Positions 54,424 to 64,000 of a DNA stretch of 64,000 nucleotides are shown piece by piece; positions within the stretch are counted from its first letter, which is position 1, and the number at the start of each line of letters is the position of its first letter. The DNA is from Neodontobutis hainanensis. Lineage: Eukaryota > Chordata > Actinopteri > Gobiiformes > Odontobutidae. The DNA is taken from assembly GCA_024349245.1 (NCBI GenBank), contig JALDNG010000392.1, positions 110,523 through 174,522 of the forward strand, given 5' to 3'. The notes beneath the pieces were generated by a model, which saw only the letters and a program-made list of their open reading frames with translations, was not told where the DNA came from and did no database searches. The position numbers were made by a program, and so were the translations under genes.

Positions 54424-55612
54424 TCATAGTGAGGAGTTACCTCCGGCACAATTTGCATGTTGATAGTGGATTTGTGCCCCCCAGATGCCGCTGCATACGA
54501 TCAAACTTGGCAGCTTTCCTGTCTTCTTTGGTTTGTAATTGTAATAAAAAGTCAGAGAATTTAGGAGGTATGTCTGACTTTGCAAGTTGCAAAGTAAGAA
54601 GTAGAGACTGATCCCAGCAACCATGCCAAAACTGATTAAATGCTTGTCAGCATCTTTTTTTGTTACTCCACCCCTTTAAATGGCAGTGGTCAGCAGCACT
54701 TGTGATCGTTGTAAAAACTTAGGACCTTTCTCCCCAGTATTTTGATGAGTGCTTAGTAAACGTGCAAATATTTCTTCCCCAACCTTAACTAATATGCTGA
54801 TTCAAGTAGTTTGACATAGTCACTGGGGGCTGCTTGGGGACCAAGTTGTCTCAATAAGTCAGAAGCAGGTGGGAGCAAGATCTCTAAGATTTTTTGCCTT
54901 TGGATTTCAACACTAGTGTTATCTTGTATCATTAGCTCGACATGGAGGCACCGAGTTTCAAAATCCACCTCATTTGGAGGCTTGGGGATTCTGCCTGAGA
55001 AAGGACAGAGTCATTTAGAGCTTTGAATAGGGGCATCGGAACCCTCATTTTTAATCACATGCTCCACAGTGATTTTCTGAACTTCAGTTGGATTAATAAT
55101 GTCACTGTATGGAACTTTTTCACATTTAGGGTTCAAAGATTGAGTCACTTTTGTCCGAACTTCAGTAGGATCAATTTTAGTGCGTGTTCGGGGTACCAAG
55201 GGGGTTCTGCTATCATCAGAGACAGCGTCACTCTCTGGACTGGATTCTTCATTATCAGAAAAAAAGTTGTGAGTTCAAGGGGTTTGGCTTTCTTGGGGGT
55301 CTGGCTAATTTTGTAAGCTACATCAACAGGCCACAAAACAAAAGAGTTCTCAGAACTAGGGTAAACTTGTGGCAGAGTAGGCGCTAAAACAGTAACAGTT
55401 TTCACAGACTGAAACTCAACTAGAGCTTTAACACCAGAAGTTTGACCTGTTTGATTTACTCTTAAAACCTTGTTCACAGGCCCAATAGTTGAACAGAACT
55501 CAGTAAAGTGTTCATCTGTGTCAGTGGTAGAAATACCCTCAACATAAATAAACTTTCTCATATCAATACCATAGTTTGTTTCTGTTGCCATATTTGCAAA
55601 CAAGTCCCCCAA
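54424..55612 (-). pseudogene. Gypsy gag with a PNMA-like N-terminal fold
   Basis: ATG near 55590 opens MATETNYGIDMRKFIYVEGI and then TTDTDEHFTEFCSTIGPVNK. This short beta-alpha-beta, RRM-like start resembles the N-terminal part of PNMA-type gag proteins. The middle is frameshifted (stop near 55145). A later piece to 54424 keeps only short readings. Could be mistaken for a host paraneoplastic-Ma gene, but RT and IN follow in the same orientation. Confidence 0.6.
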
Positions 55613-55639
55613 AATATGGGCGAACGGGCACTCAGCTCA

Positions 55640-56634
55640 GCCCATATGCCCAAAATTAGGAACTTCTGGCTCCATAAAATCAACACAGCTAAAAATGGTG
55701 TCTGAAAAAGCTTCAATCTTGAGGTTCGTAACGCTATGGATGATGTCACACTCCTTATGTCCAGCCCCTTTTACAGCCACTGGTCTCAACTAAGCCTCTC
55801 TCATGGAACCCCTTAACCCTTTAAGCCCAAGCCTGTTTTTTGGTGTGTCTGCTGGAAAAGGACATGTCCACAGTAAATTGACTGTATCTCTGTAACTACA
55901 AGGTGTATTTCAATAATAAAATGAAGGGTGCACTTGTTGTGCATGTTACAGTTTCAGAATAAATCAAGATGGAAAACCCCAAAAATACAATATTTGCATA
56001 AATATCTCCTTTAGATGAAGGCAGTTGCAGTAAATTACAGCCTCACATGTCAACATTACCTGCACCAAATATAATTCTAATGTGAAACAAACCAACTGGT
56101 CTCCATTATAAAGAATAGAACAGAATTTGGCATATTTTGGTACCACCTGTTTTTGGTTTCTTGCTGTTTGGTCTGTGTTTGGAGAAAAATGTAAATGCCT
56201 TTGTAATGGGAAAATGGGAAAATGATATTTAACTCTTTCACATGCTCTGTGCTGTCCTTGACTGCAGCAGAAGGATATGCGCACCATCTGTGCGTACTGT
56301 TTTCAAACTGATAAAATTGTGTTTCATGTTAGACCGCTCACTCTCTGAGTCTGCCTAGGTATCATTGGGACTGTTCATGCAACCCTGTACACAGACTGAC
56401 TTGTATGCCCATTCCTCCTTTTGCAAAAGATGTCTCTGAATTCTTTTTTCCTTTTTCCTAAAATAAATCACCAAAAGACATCTGTTGTTTTCTCTCAAAC
56501 TTATTCCACAATAATATATTTATTTTTTCAATGACAGCTTATATGTGCTTGTAGCTGAGTCTAAGCTGATCAATTTGATGTGCTGCTTTGCCATCATTTT
56601 CTGAGTGTCTGAATCCCTAATTCTGTCTAAAATA
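55640..56634. other. Stretch without recognised genes
   Basis: Starts with what may be the Gypsy leader or 5' LTR. 'ttaaccctttaagccc' at 55813 looks like a transposon end, but I found no partner. Otherwise unremarkable. Confidence 0.4.
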
Positions 56635-56795
56635 CAAGGCAAGGCAAGGCAATTTTATTTATATAGCACAATTCATACACCGGGTAACTCAAAGTGCTTT
56701 ACAGAAATAAAAGACAATTTACAAGATTTAGATTTAGAAACATAAGAAAAATTAAAAGCATTATAAAGGAAAAAGAGTGCAGATAAAAAAACATT

Positions 56796-59618
56796 TTAAG
56801 TTGTAGTGTAGGCGGAGCTAAAAATGAAGGTTTTTAACCTCCCCTTGAACATTGTTAAAGTTGAGGGTTGTTTTACTTCATCTGGGAGGTTGTTCCAGGT
56901 TTTTGCTGCATGAAACTTAAATGCTGCTTCACCCTGTTTAGTTCTAACTCTGGGCACGAGCAGCAGGCCGGTCCCAGATGTTCTCAGAGTCCGAGGAGGC
57001 TCATAAGCTACTAGCATTTCAGAAATATATTCTGGTGCTAAACCATTTAGAGACTTGTAAACCAGCAGTGCTGTTTTAAAGTCTATTCTCTGAGCAATAG
57101 GAAGCCAGTGCAGAGATTTTAAAACTGGACTTCTACTGTGGTTGTACTTCCTGGTGTTAGTTAGAACCCGAGCAGTAGCGTTCTGAATAAGCTGCAGCCG
57201 TCTTAACCCTTGTTTTGAGAGACCAGTGAGCAGGCCGTTACAGTAATCTAACCTGCTGGAGATAAAAGCATGAATAAGTTTCTCTAAGTCTGGTTGAGAC
57301 ATTATTCCTTTGACTCTGGAAATATTTTTAAGGTGATAAAATGCAGACGATGTAACTGACTTAATGTGACTATGGAAATTTAAGTCTGAGTCCATGATGA
57401 CCCCTAGATTTCTAACCTGGTTTTAAGATTTTAGAGAAAGAGACTCGAGGTGACTGCTGACACTTTCTCTTTGTTTCTGTGGCCCAAAGATGATTAGTTC
57501 AGTCTTGTTTCTGTTCAGTTGGAGAAAATTATTTTGCATCCACACATCAATCAATTTGATGCAGTGACACAGTGAATGGATTGGTTCATTTTCAGCTGCT
57601 GTGAGTGAAATGTAAATCTGAGTGTCATCTGCATAATTATGGTATGAAACGTCACAGCTGTGCATTAACTGGCCTAAAGGAAGAATGTAAAGATTGAATA
57701 ATAGAGGTCCCAAAATAGACCCCTGTGGAACCCCACATGTCAGGGCCATTTGGTCTGATACACAGTTACCAACCAAAACAAAGTACTTCCTGTCTTCAAG
57801 ATATGACTGAAACCATTTAAGAGCAGTTCCAGAGATACCTATCCATTCCTCTAATCTTTGTGACAGGATTTCATGGTCCAATGTATCAAACGCAGCACTC
57901 AAGTCCAACAGAACTAAGACAGAGACTTTGCCCTTAGTCAGTGTTCAGACGGATGTCATTTGTGACTTTGATAAGTGCAGTCACAGTCTGTGATGGGGCC
58001 TGAATCCTGACTGAAAAGGATCAAAGCAGTTGTTAAGCAATAGAAAGTCATTAAGTTGCTGATATACAACTTTTTTCGATGACTTTCCCTAAAAATGGCA
58101 GGTTTGATATGGGCCGATAGTTGTTGAGCACTGTAGCATCAAGACTGCTCTTCTTTAGGAGAGGCTTAATGACAGCAGTTTTTAAGGCCATTGGAAATGT
58201 TCCAGACTGTAAGGAATTATTGACTATATTAGTGATTTGTGGTAACAAACTGCTTAGTAATGATTTTAGAAATCTAGTGGGTAGAACATCGAGGCAGCAG
58301 GTGGATGAACTCAGGCTGGAGACAGTTTTTTCAATTGTTCTGTCATTAATGGGTGTAAAATGTGTTAACCCAACCAAGTGTCTCCTATGTGGCTGCAGTG
58401 TTGTTGTACGTCCTTTGGACTGTATCGCATGTTTAATGCCTTGAACCTTGTTGTTAAAAAACAATGCAAACTCATTGCATTTAGTGTTGGAAACTAATTC
58501 TGGAGTAAATGGAGCTGGAGGGTTTGTTAATCTAAGTAAGAATATTTCTCTTGCTTTTTTCAAAGTTTGATTGAAAAAATGCAGATTTTCTTTGTATACC
58601 TCATAATGAATTAAGAGTTTCAATTTACACCATTTTCTTTCGGCCTTTCGGCATTCCCCTTTCTGTGCCCTGACAGAAGGAGCATTGCTCCACGAAGCCT
58701 TCTGCCTCGTCTTCATCACTTTAACCTTAACAGGAGCAATGGTGTCCATAACATTTTAAACACCTGAAGTATAACAATTCAACAAATCATCAACTTGACC
58801 TGATGAGGCATTTTCAAACCTGATTGCCTCCATAAACTGTGTCCTGGTGTTATCATTAATGTGTCTCTTCTGAACAACTGTAGGTCCAGCAGCAGCTTTT
58901 GGAATTATGGACAGATGGAAAAAAACACAAGAATGATCAGACAGAGCAACATCAATCACAGTGACATCTGAAATATGGACACCCTTTGTAATGACCAGGT
59001 CCAGAGTGTGACCTCTGTTATGGGTCGGCTCATTAACATGCTGACAAAGACCAAAAGTATCAAGAACAATAGAAAGTTCTTTGGCAGTCCTGTGAGAAAC
59101 ATTATCCACATGTACATTAAAATCACCTGATATGACTATTTATTCATATTCTGTGCAGATAACCGAAAGCATTTCAGTAAACTCATCAATAAAATCATGA
59201 CATTGTTGGTGGTTTGTAAAGAACAACATATAAAATAGATGGAGAAAACCTCAACTCTATTTTGAATGACACATAGTAAAATGATGAAAAACTCCCCAAG
59301 TGATAGTTTCTGGATAAGAATATTATCCCTAAGAATAGCACATACACCACCACCCTTTTTGTTTTCCCTCATTTTGGATAAAAATGTGAAATTCCATGGG
59401 GTGGATTCAATAAGGACAGCATTTCCAGTCTTGCTGTCTAACCATGTTTCTGTTGAAAACATAAAATCAAGCTTATTTGAAATTATAAAATCATTAATTA
59501 AAAAAGATTTCTTTCCCAAAGACCTGACATTGAACACTGCAAGTTTCAAGTCTGTTTGAGCAGGACCAGACTTTATCTGTTTGCAGGGGATTTGAATCAG
59601 GTTTGTCTGATTAGACAA
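56796..59618 (-). pseudogene. L2 ORF2 (endonuclease and reverse transcriptase)
   Basis: Endonuclease: AVFNVRSLGKKSFLINDFII, FSTETWLDS, then after a shift GDFNVHVDN and ALSDHSCVFFHLS (all key Asn, Glu, Asp and His positions present). Linker: KRHINDNTRTQFMEAIRFEN. RT: LDVLPTRFLKSLLSSLLPQI, NYRPISNLPFLGKVIEK, MDLSAAFDTLDHEILSQRLE, GVPQGSILGPLLFNLYILPL and YHNYADDTQIYISL (catalytic YADD, about 57640). The C-terminus SRLDYCNGLLTGLSKQGLRR ends with AKTWNNLPDEVKQPSTLTMF. Frame breaks near 59136, 58756, 57950 and 57423. Confidence 0.88.
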
Positions 59619-59920
59619 TCTAACTGTTATTCTCTTCTCGAGTCTGCGACTTCTGACTGTAGTTATGGAGCTCGAGGGGAGTATTCCCTCCCAGGGCCTC
59701 AGGTTGGTAAGTGTTTTATTATGACAAAAAGTCCTGGAACAGCAGAGGCCCTCAGTGTCCTAATAGTAGCCTTGATGCTAGTCAAGGCTTTTCGAGGAGC
59801 TGGTCTGGGAGGAGGTGGAGGGGGTCTGACAGGGGTGCATTGGACACCTGTCGGGGGTCTCATTTGTACTGGCCGAGGTTGAGAATTGGTGCGCCTCGGT
59901 GGTATTGGGGGTGATGTTTT

Positions 59921-61219
59921 TCAGAATGATGATAGAACCCGTGACTTGGCCAAGTTAGGTGTGAGGGGTATCATCTTAATTCCAGATTTTACCAACATTT
60001 CCAGGTGATCTGGAAATCCCATTGGTGAATCCGGGGATGGGACAGAGATGGTGAGGTCCGCAGAAGGTGTTGATGTTACTGGGGGGGTCCAGGGTCCTAT
60101 TGGTGGGGTCCATTTCAGTAGTGCAGGTGTTGATGGTGGTCCAGTCAGAGGAGGATCTTTGGTTGGTGAGGCTGGAGTGTTTTTCTCATTCAGTGGCTGA
60201 TGGCTTCTCAGAAGACCCTTTCTTTGTTTAAGAGGGTGCCCAGAACCATTTAGGTGTCTCAGGTAGTGCAGAAGATTATCTGTTAGCCTCCTGACCCCTC
60301 CTCTGTTCAGGTGTGGGCCCTTTCCTTTGAACAGGTCTACACGTTGCCAAAACAAGTTGAAGTTATCAATAAAGTGTACTCCTCTTGTCTCGCAGGCCTT
60401 GGACAGCCATGTATTTAGTGCAAGCAACCGACTGAATTTATTGATCCTTCTGTCAATGTTTGGGAGTGGTCCACTGATAAAGGATTGCACTTCCAGATTT
60501 TCAAGTTTATTTAAAAGTCTGGAGAAATCTTTTTTTAAAACCTCTGATTCTCCCTTCCTGGTGTCAACTGCACCCACGTGCACTATCAGCTGTCTAATGC
60601 CTGTGTGTTTGGACAGGACTTGGGGGAGGAGAGCTGTTATATCAGTGACCATAGCACTTGGATAGCTGCATGTAACAAAACAACTATAGTTTAAGTCTCG
60701 GATAGCACCGTCTCCCAGCAACAGGATATCTCTGTCCTTCACTTTTGGCATAGATTCTCTGTCTCTGTTAGCCTTGTGCTTTTCCACAGATTCATGTCTC
60801 CTGTTTTCCATAGAAAAAGTTTTATTTCCTCCATGTTTTACAGTTAAAGCAGAGTTTTCTGGTGCATTCATCAGTGATTCAAATCTGTTTTTTAGCTGGA
60901 TGTCTGGTGATGCAACATGTGCTCATGTGATGCCAGCATTCTTTTTTCTAATCCAGTGCTGCTTTGACTGGGCACCAAGTTTATGCCAGGTGCCATCATT
61001 TTGTTTAAATCCCTTTGCTTTGCTCAGCTTTGGGAATGACATTGTATCTTCCAATTTTAAATTCACAGTCTTACCACATTGTGTGATCGGGATTGTATCC
61101 TGAAGTCCTCTTTCAGATTCCAAAGCAAAAATGTTTGTTTGTAGCGCACTGATTTCTTGTTGCTATTTCCAACAATTTTGGCAGAAAGAGTTTGCAGTAG
61201 TTGTTTTTATCCCAGACAT
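59921..61219 (-). pseudogene. L2 ORF1: coiled coil plus SGNH/GDSL esterase-like domain
   Basis: ATG 61219 reads MSGIKTTTANSFCQNCWK, one stop, then QQEISALQTNIFALESERG (coiled coil). KNAGIT, a second stop (TGA, about 60924), and AHVASPDIQLKNRFESL follow in the same frame. The esterase domain has DILLLGDGAIRDL (the GDS-block position), LIVHVGAVDTRKGESEVL (GxND-block position) and GPHLNRGGVRRLTDNLLHYL (terminal His block). The nucleophile serine and the block III asparagine are replaced by Gly and Val. The C-terminus is proline/threonine-rich. About 432 codons in all. Confidence 0.8.
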
Positions 61220-61538
61220 GTTGAAAAACAGATACTAAGACTCCAGTCGCTCAGCAGGTCCAACGTGTTGTTAAAAAAGTAAAAATAAGTAAGAACATAA
61301 AAACATAAAAATCCAGTTAAAAGAAAGTAAAAAGTAATGTAAAAAGTTGATGCTAAATGTGGAGATAACTAAAGAGAAAAGTAAAGCTGGCAGGAGCAAG
61401 CAGAGGTGCAACTGCACTTTTCAGAAGCAGGAAGTAAGTTAATTTACAACTTAAAACTGTTTGAAATTGAACTCAAACCTGTTGAAATCCAAGTAAAATG
61501 TGTTGAAATCCAACTAAAACCTGTTCAAATCTTTATTG

Positions 61539-61740
61539 GGCAGAAGTAGATCAGTGGTAGAGCGGTCGTCCTTCGACCGGTGGGTGGGCAGTTTGATCCC
61601 CGCTCGAAACATCCCAAAACATCGTTGTTGTGTCCTTGGGCAAGACACTTAACCACCTTGCCTCCAGTGGTGAGCTTTAACACTGGTAAATCGCTTTGAG
61701 TGCCTACTAGGTGGAAAAGAGCTGTATAAATAACAAAAAA
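61539..61740 (+). mobile_element. tRNA-derived SINE, variant with an L2-like tail
   Basis: Head 'agatcagtggtagagcggtc', degenerate B box 'agtttgatccccg', core 'tgtccttgggcaagacactt', then a different tail: 'tcgctttgagtgcctactag' and 'gtggaaaagagctgtataaa'. That tail looks like the 3' end of an L2 LINE. The same variant lies reversed at 63040. Confidence 0.8.
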
Positions 61741-62111
61741 ATTAAAAAAAAAATTTATTTTGTTTAAATTGTTAATTAAATTGTTAATTAATTGTAATTG
61801 TTTAAAATTCAACTAAAACTGAATAAATCCAATTAAAACTTGCTAAAATTAATTTTAAACCTTTTTAAATCCTGCTAAAACGTGTTCAAATCCATCTAAA
61901 ATCTGTTAAAATACAACTAACACCTGTCGAAATACAAACTAAACCTGTTTAAATCCATCTTTAACCTGTTTCAAATCCAACTAAACCAAATTCAACTAAA
62001 CCCATTTGAAATCCAACTTAAACCTGTTGAAATCCAACATAAACCAGTTCAAATCCATCCGAAACCTGTATAAATCACTTTAATGCCTATTCACATTTTA
62101 AGAAAAAACTA

Positions 62112-62825
62112 GTGCTGGGAAGGTTAACGCGTTATTTTCGCGTTAACACATTAATGAAATAACGCCTACAATTATTTTATTGCGCGTTGGTCGGCCAATT
62201 AATATTGTGAAAGATGTCAGTCTGAAGAACATTCTTAGGATCGCAACGAATGACTGCATGTATGAGCCGCCCTCATGACGCACCATCACAAGAAGAATAC
62301 TCCAGTTGTATGAAAAGGAGAGGACGACAACCATAATTAGCTCGCGGCGTTAGTGCATTATATTGATGAACAGTAGGAACTGCATTCACATGCTCTGACT
62401 GTAATGAAAACACAAGAGAGACATTTATATTGTTTACATTGTTATAATGTTATGATCGAGGCTCTGGACACAACTTGTTTTTCTATAACAAACTAAACAA
62501 AATATTAATGCCCTGGCAGTGGCAAATATTTTTGGTTTAATATTTAATTTGATTACATTTATGTTTAAGTTGAGATTTAAAAGAAATATTTTACTGCTAC
62601 TAACTTTTAACTGCTGTAAAAAGCACCTTATTTGTTTAAAGTGTTTGCAAATCAAATGATATTGTACTTTTGTTTATATAGCAGTACGTTCAAAATGAAA
62701 GTACTGTATGCAATACACAAATTTTAATTCATTATTAAATTTTGTGTTTAATGTGATTAATTGAAATTAATAGCAGAACTTTGTGTGATTAATCGCGATT
62801 AAGCACTTTAATCATTGCCCGGCAC
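62112..62825. mobile_element. 714 bp non-coding element with 12 bp flanking repeats
   Basis: AAGAAAAAACTA occurs at 62100-62111 and 62826-62837. The ends are GTGCTGGGAAGGTTAACGCG and (inward from the right) GTGCCGGGCAATGATTAAAG, with about 12 of 20 positions matching, so the inverted repeats are weak. Both ends are rich in 'ttaacgcg' or 'taatcgcgattaa' words. No ORF of note. Superfamily not recognised. Confidence 0.65.
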
Positions 62826-63039
62826 AAGAAAAAACTAATAAAATCCAGCAAACACCTGTTGAAATCCATCTAAAACCTGTTGAAATCCAAATAAAACCAG
62901 TTCAAATACATGTACATCTCAAATACATCTACATCTAATTTAAACATCTAATACAAGTAAATACAACTAAAATCCCTTTTAAATCCAACTAAAACCTCTT
63001 CAAATCCATCTAAAACCAGTTCAGATCCCATCTTTTTTT

Positions 63040-63256
63040 TTTTTTGTTAGTTATATAGGCGCTTTTCCACCTAGTAGGGTCTCAAAGAGATTTACCAGTG
63101 TTACAGCTGACCTCTGGAGGCAAGATGAGTTAAGTGTCTTGCCCAAGGATACAATGACAGTATGAACTGTGTAGGAGAGTGGGATGTTATGATGTTTTGG
63201 GATGTTTCGAGTGGGGATCGAACCACCCACCTTCTGGTCGAAGGATGGCCACCTTT
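63040..63256 (-). mobile_element. tRNA-derived SINE, variant with an L2-like tail, reversed
   Basis: The minus strand reads a B-box-like 'ggttcgatccccactcgaaa', core 'tgtatccttgggcaagacac' and tail 'tgagaccctactaggtggaa' with 'aagcgcctatata', the same variant as at 61539. The A box is cut off at 63252. Confidence 0.8.
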
Positions 63257-63734
63257 TCAAATCAAACTAAAACTGTTCAACTTAAACCTTAAACCAACTT
63301 AAACCTGTTAAAATCCAACTAAAACTGTTCTGTTCAAATCCATCTACAACATGTTCAAATTCAACTAAAACCTTTTGAAATCCAACTTAAACTTTAAATC
63401 CAACTAAAACTCATTGAAATTCTACTAAAACCTGAATAAATCCAAATAAAACCAGCTAAAATTCATTTTGAACCTATTCAAATCCTACAAAGACATGTTC
63501 AAATCCATCTAAAATCTGTTAAAATACAACTAACGCCTTTTGAAATCAAACCCTAACCCTGTTGAAAACTAAATTAAATTCTGAAATCCAACTTAGATGT
63601 GTTGAAATCAATTTTAAACCTGTTGAAATCCAACAACTTTTGAAATCCATCTAAAACCTGTTAAAATACATCTAAAACTGTTTTTAAAATCATTATTTGG
63701 ATTTATTTGAACTGAAACCAGCTAAAATACAACT

Positions 63735-63910
63735 ATAACCAGGCTGTTCTTGTCCATCAGGTTTGGTTTCAGGGGAAACTCCTCCTTCTAGAGATATAAG
63801 CTCAGCTCTCTTACCAGTTGAACTCAAAATTGATAGTCTCTTGGAATTAGAGACGAAACGTCTTCACCTTGAAAACTGAGTCCAGATGCTTTTACCTAAA
63901 CCTTTTTTTG
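63735..63910 (+). mobile_element. Penelope-like 3' UTR fragment
   Basis: 'gatataagctcagctctctt', 'accagttgaactcaaaattg' and 'gagacgaaacgtcttcacct' match 39930-40075. No coding part; ends in a T-run near 63905. Confidence 0.75.
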
Positions 63911-64000
63911 TAATAATGTTTTGCAATTAATAGTGCAGCACACTCAACCAATAAACTGTGTAAGACCTCTGCAAAGCATTAATACAAGAATTGTTTAACA
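63911..64000. other. Window end, no features
   Basis: AT-rich; nothing recognised. Confidence 0.5.

Larger units (their letters stand above)
51926..55620 (-). mobile_element. Ty3/Gypsy-type LTR retrotransposon, internally deleted
   Basis: Minus-strand order gag (55612-54424), RT (54246-53370), RNase H (53580-53160), integrase (52500-51930): the usual Gypsy order. RT lacks its active-site block and all parts carry stops. LTRs not located. The sub-features describe the parts. Confidence 0.8.
56635..61440 (-). mobile_element. Full-length L2-type LINE with SGNH ORF1
   Basis: Minus-strand element. The 5' UTR runs from about 61440, ORF1 61219-59921, ORF2 about 59618-56796, and the 3' UTR ends in AAGGC repeats (56635-56650, plus-strand spelling) next to 'ttatttatatagcacaattc'. 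ORF1 has two in-frame stops; ORF2 has several frameshifts. Both coding parts are otherwise recognisable from end to end, which is unusual in this window. Confidence 0.85.
61445..63735. repeat. Degenerate ~21 bp minisatellite, interrupted three times
   Basis: Variants of GTTGAAATCCAACTAAAACC recur throughout, outside the insertions at 61539-61740, 62112-62825 and 63040-63256. Common changes are 'ttc' for 'ttg' and 'catct' for 'caact'. The three inserted pieces are described separately. No coding content. Confidence 0.85.

Noticed and set aside
55145..55612. PNMA-like host gene
   Set aside because: RT, RNase H and integrase follow in the same orientation, and the frame is broken, so it is retrotransposon gag.
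55813..55830. piggyBac-like end (TTAACCCTTTAAGCCC)
   Set aside because: No inverted partner with TTAA was found within the following sequence and no transposase text is present.
61445..63735. CRISPR-like array of ~21 bp repeats
   Set aside because: Units are degenerate and contiguous with no regular spacers or cas genes, and the context is a vertebrate repeat region.

Overview
This 64 kb window looks like repeat-packed vertebrate DNA from a ray-finned (teleost, probably percomorph-type) fish. The grounds are: Rex3 (RTE) elements whose reverse-transcriptase segment carries the conserved Rex3 stretches and a GATG-repeat 3' end; L2-type LINEs with an SGNH-esterase ORF1; L1-type LINEs; a Penelope-like element with a GIY-YIG-like domain; tRNA-headed SINEs with the fish-type 'ccttgggcaagacactt' core; a Tc1 derivative with CACTCACCTAAAGG ends; and gammaretrovirus-like endogenous retroviruses (ERVs). 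I found no convincing multi-exon host gene. The only host-like signals are a possible last exon coding a membrane anchor near 33.0 kb and unrecognised reading frames at 34.4-35.1 kb. Family names come from recognised motifs, not from database searches.

Layout. 0-1.7 kb: 5' part of a LINE on the minus strand, running off the window. 2.2-10.9 kb: one decayed ERV on the minus strand (env, integrase, RT, protease, gag), interrupted by three later insertions with matching target-site duplications: a hAT element (8 bp), a tRNA SINE (7 bp) and a Myb-like-exon DNA transposon (3 bp). 11.4-13.9 kb: an integrase-like pseudogene split by a TTAA-flanked MADF-type DNA transposon. 14.0-14.3 kb: a Tc1 deletion derivative. 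14.4-18.6 kb: an L2 fragment abutting an internally deleted L1. 19.4-22.2 kb: an L2-like LINE, minus strand. 22.7 kb: a SINE. 23.7-29.5 kb: a full-length, nearly intact L1 on the minus strand with a perfect 15 bp target-site duplication.

29.9-43.4 kb is a mosaic: Penelope and LINE scraps, two inverted copies of an LTR-like repeat (32.1 and 36.1 kb), SINEs, an ERV 5' end with a tRNA-Pro-type primer-binding site (39.06 kb) interrupted by a Penelope element, and two LINE pieces. 43.5-50.0 kb holds two Rex3 copies in convergent orientation. 51.9-55.6 kb is a Gypsy-type retrotransposon whose RT active site is deleted. 56.6-61.4 kb is a full-length L2 LINE with SGNH ORF1 and EN-RT ORF2, both broken. 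61.4-63.7 kb is a degenerate ~21 bp minisatellite that took in two SINEs and a 714 bp element flanked by 12 bp direct repeats; a Penelope 3' fragment ends the window.

These genes do not form a pathway. What they record is successive layers of insertion. Because several insertions keep exact duplications, their order can be read directly, and several near-perfect palindromes inside the element ORFs suggest local template-switch events.
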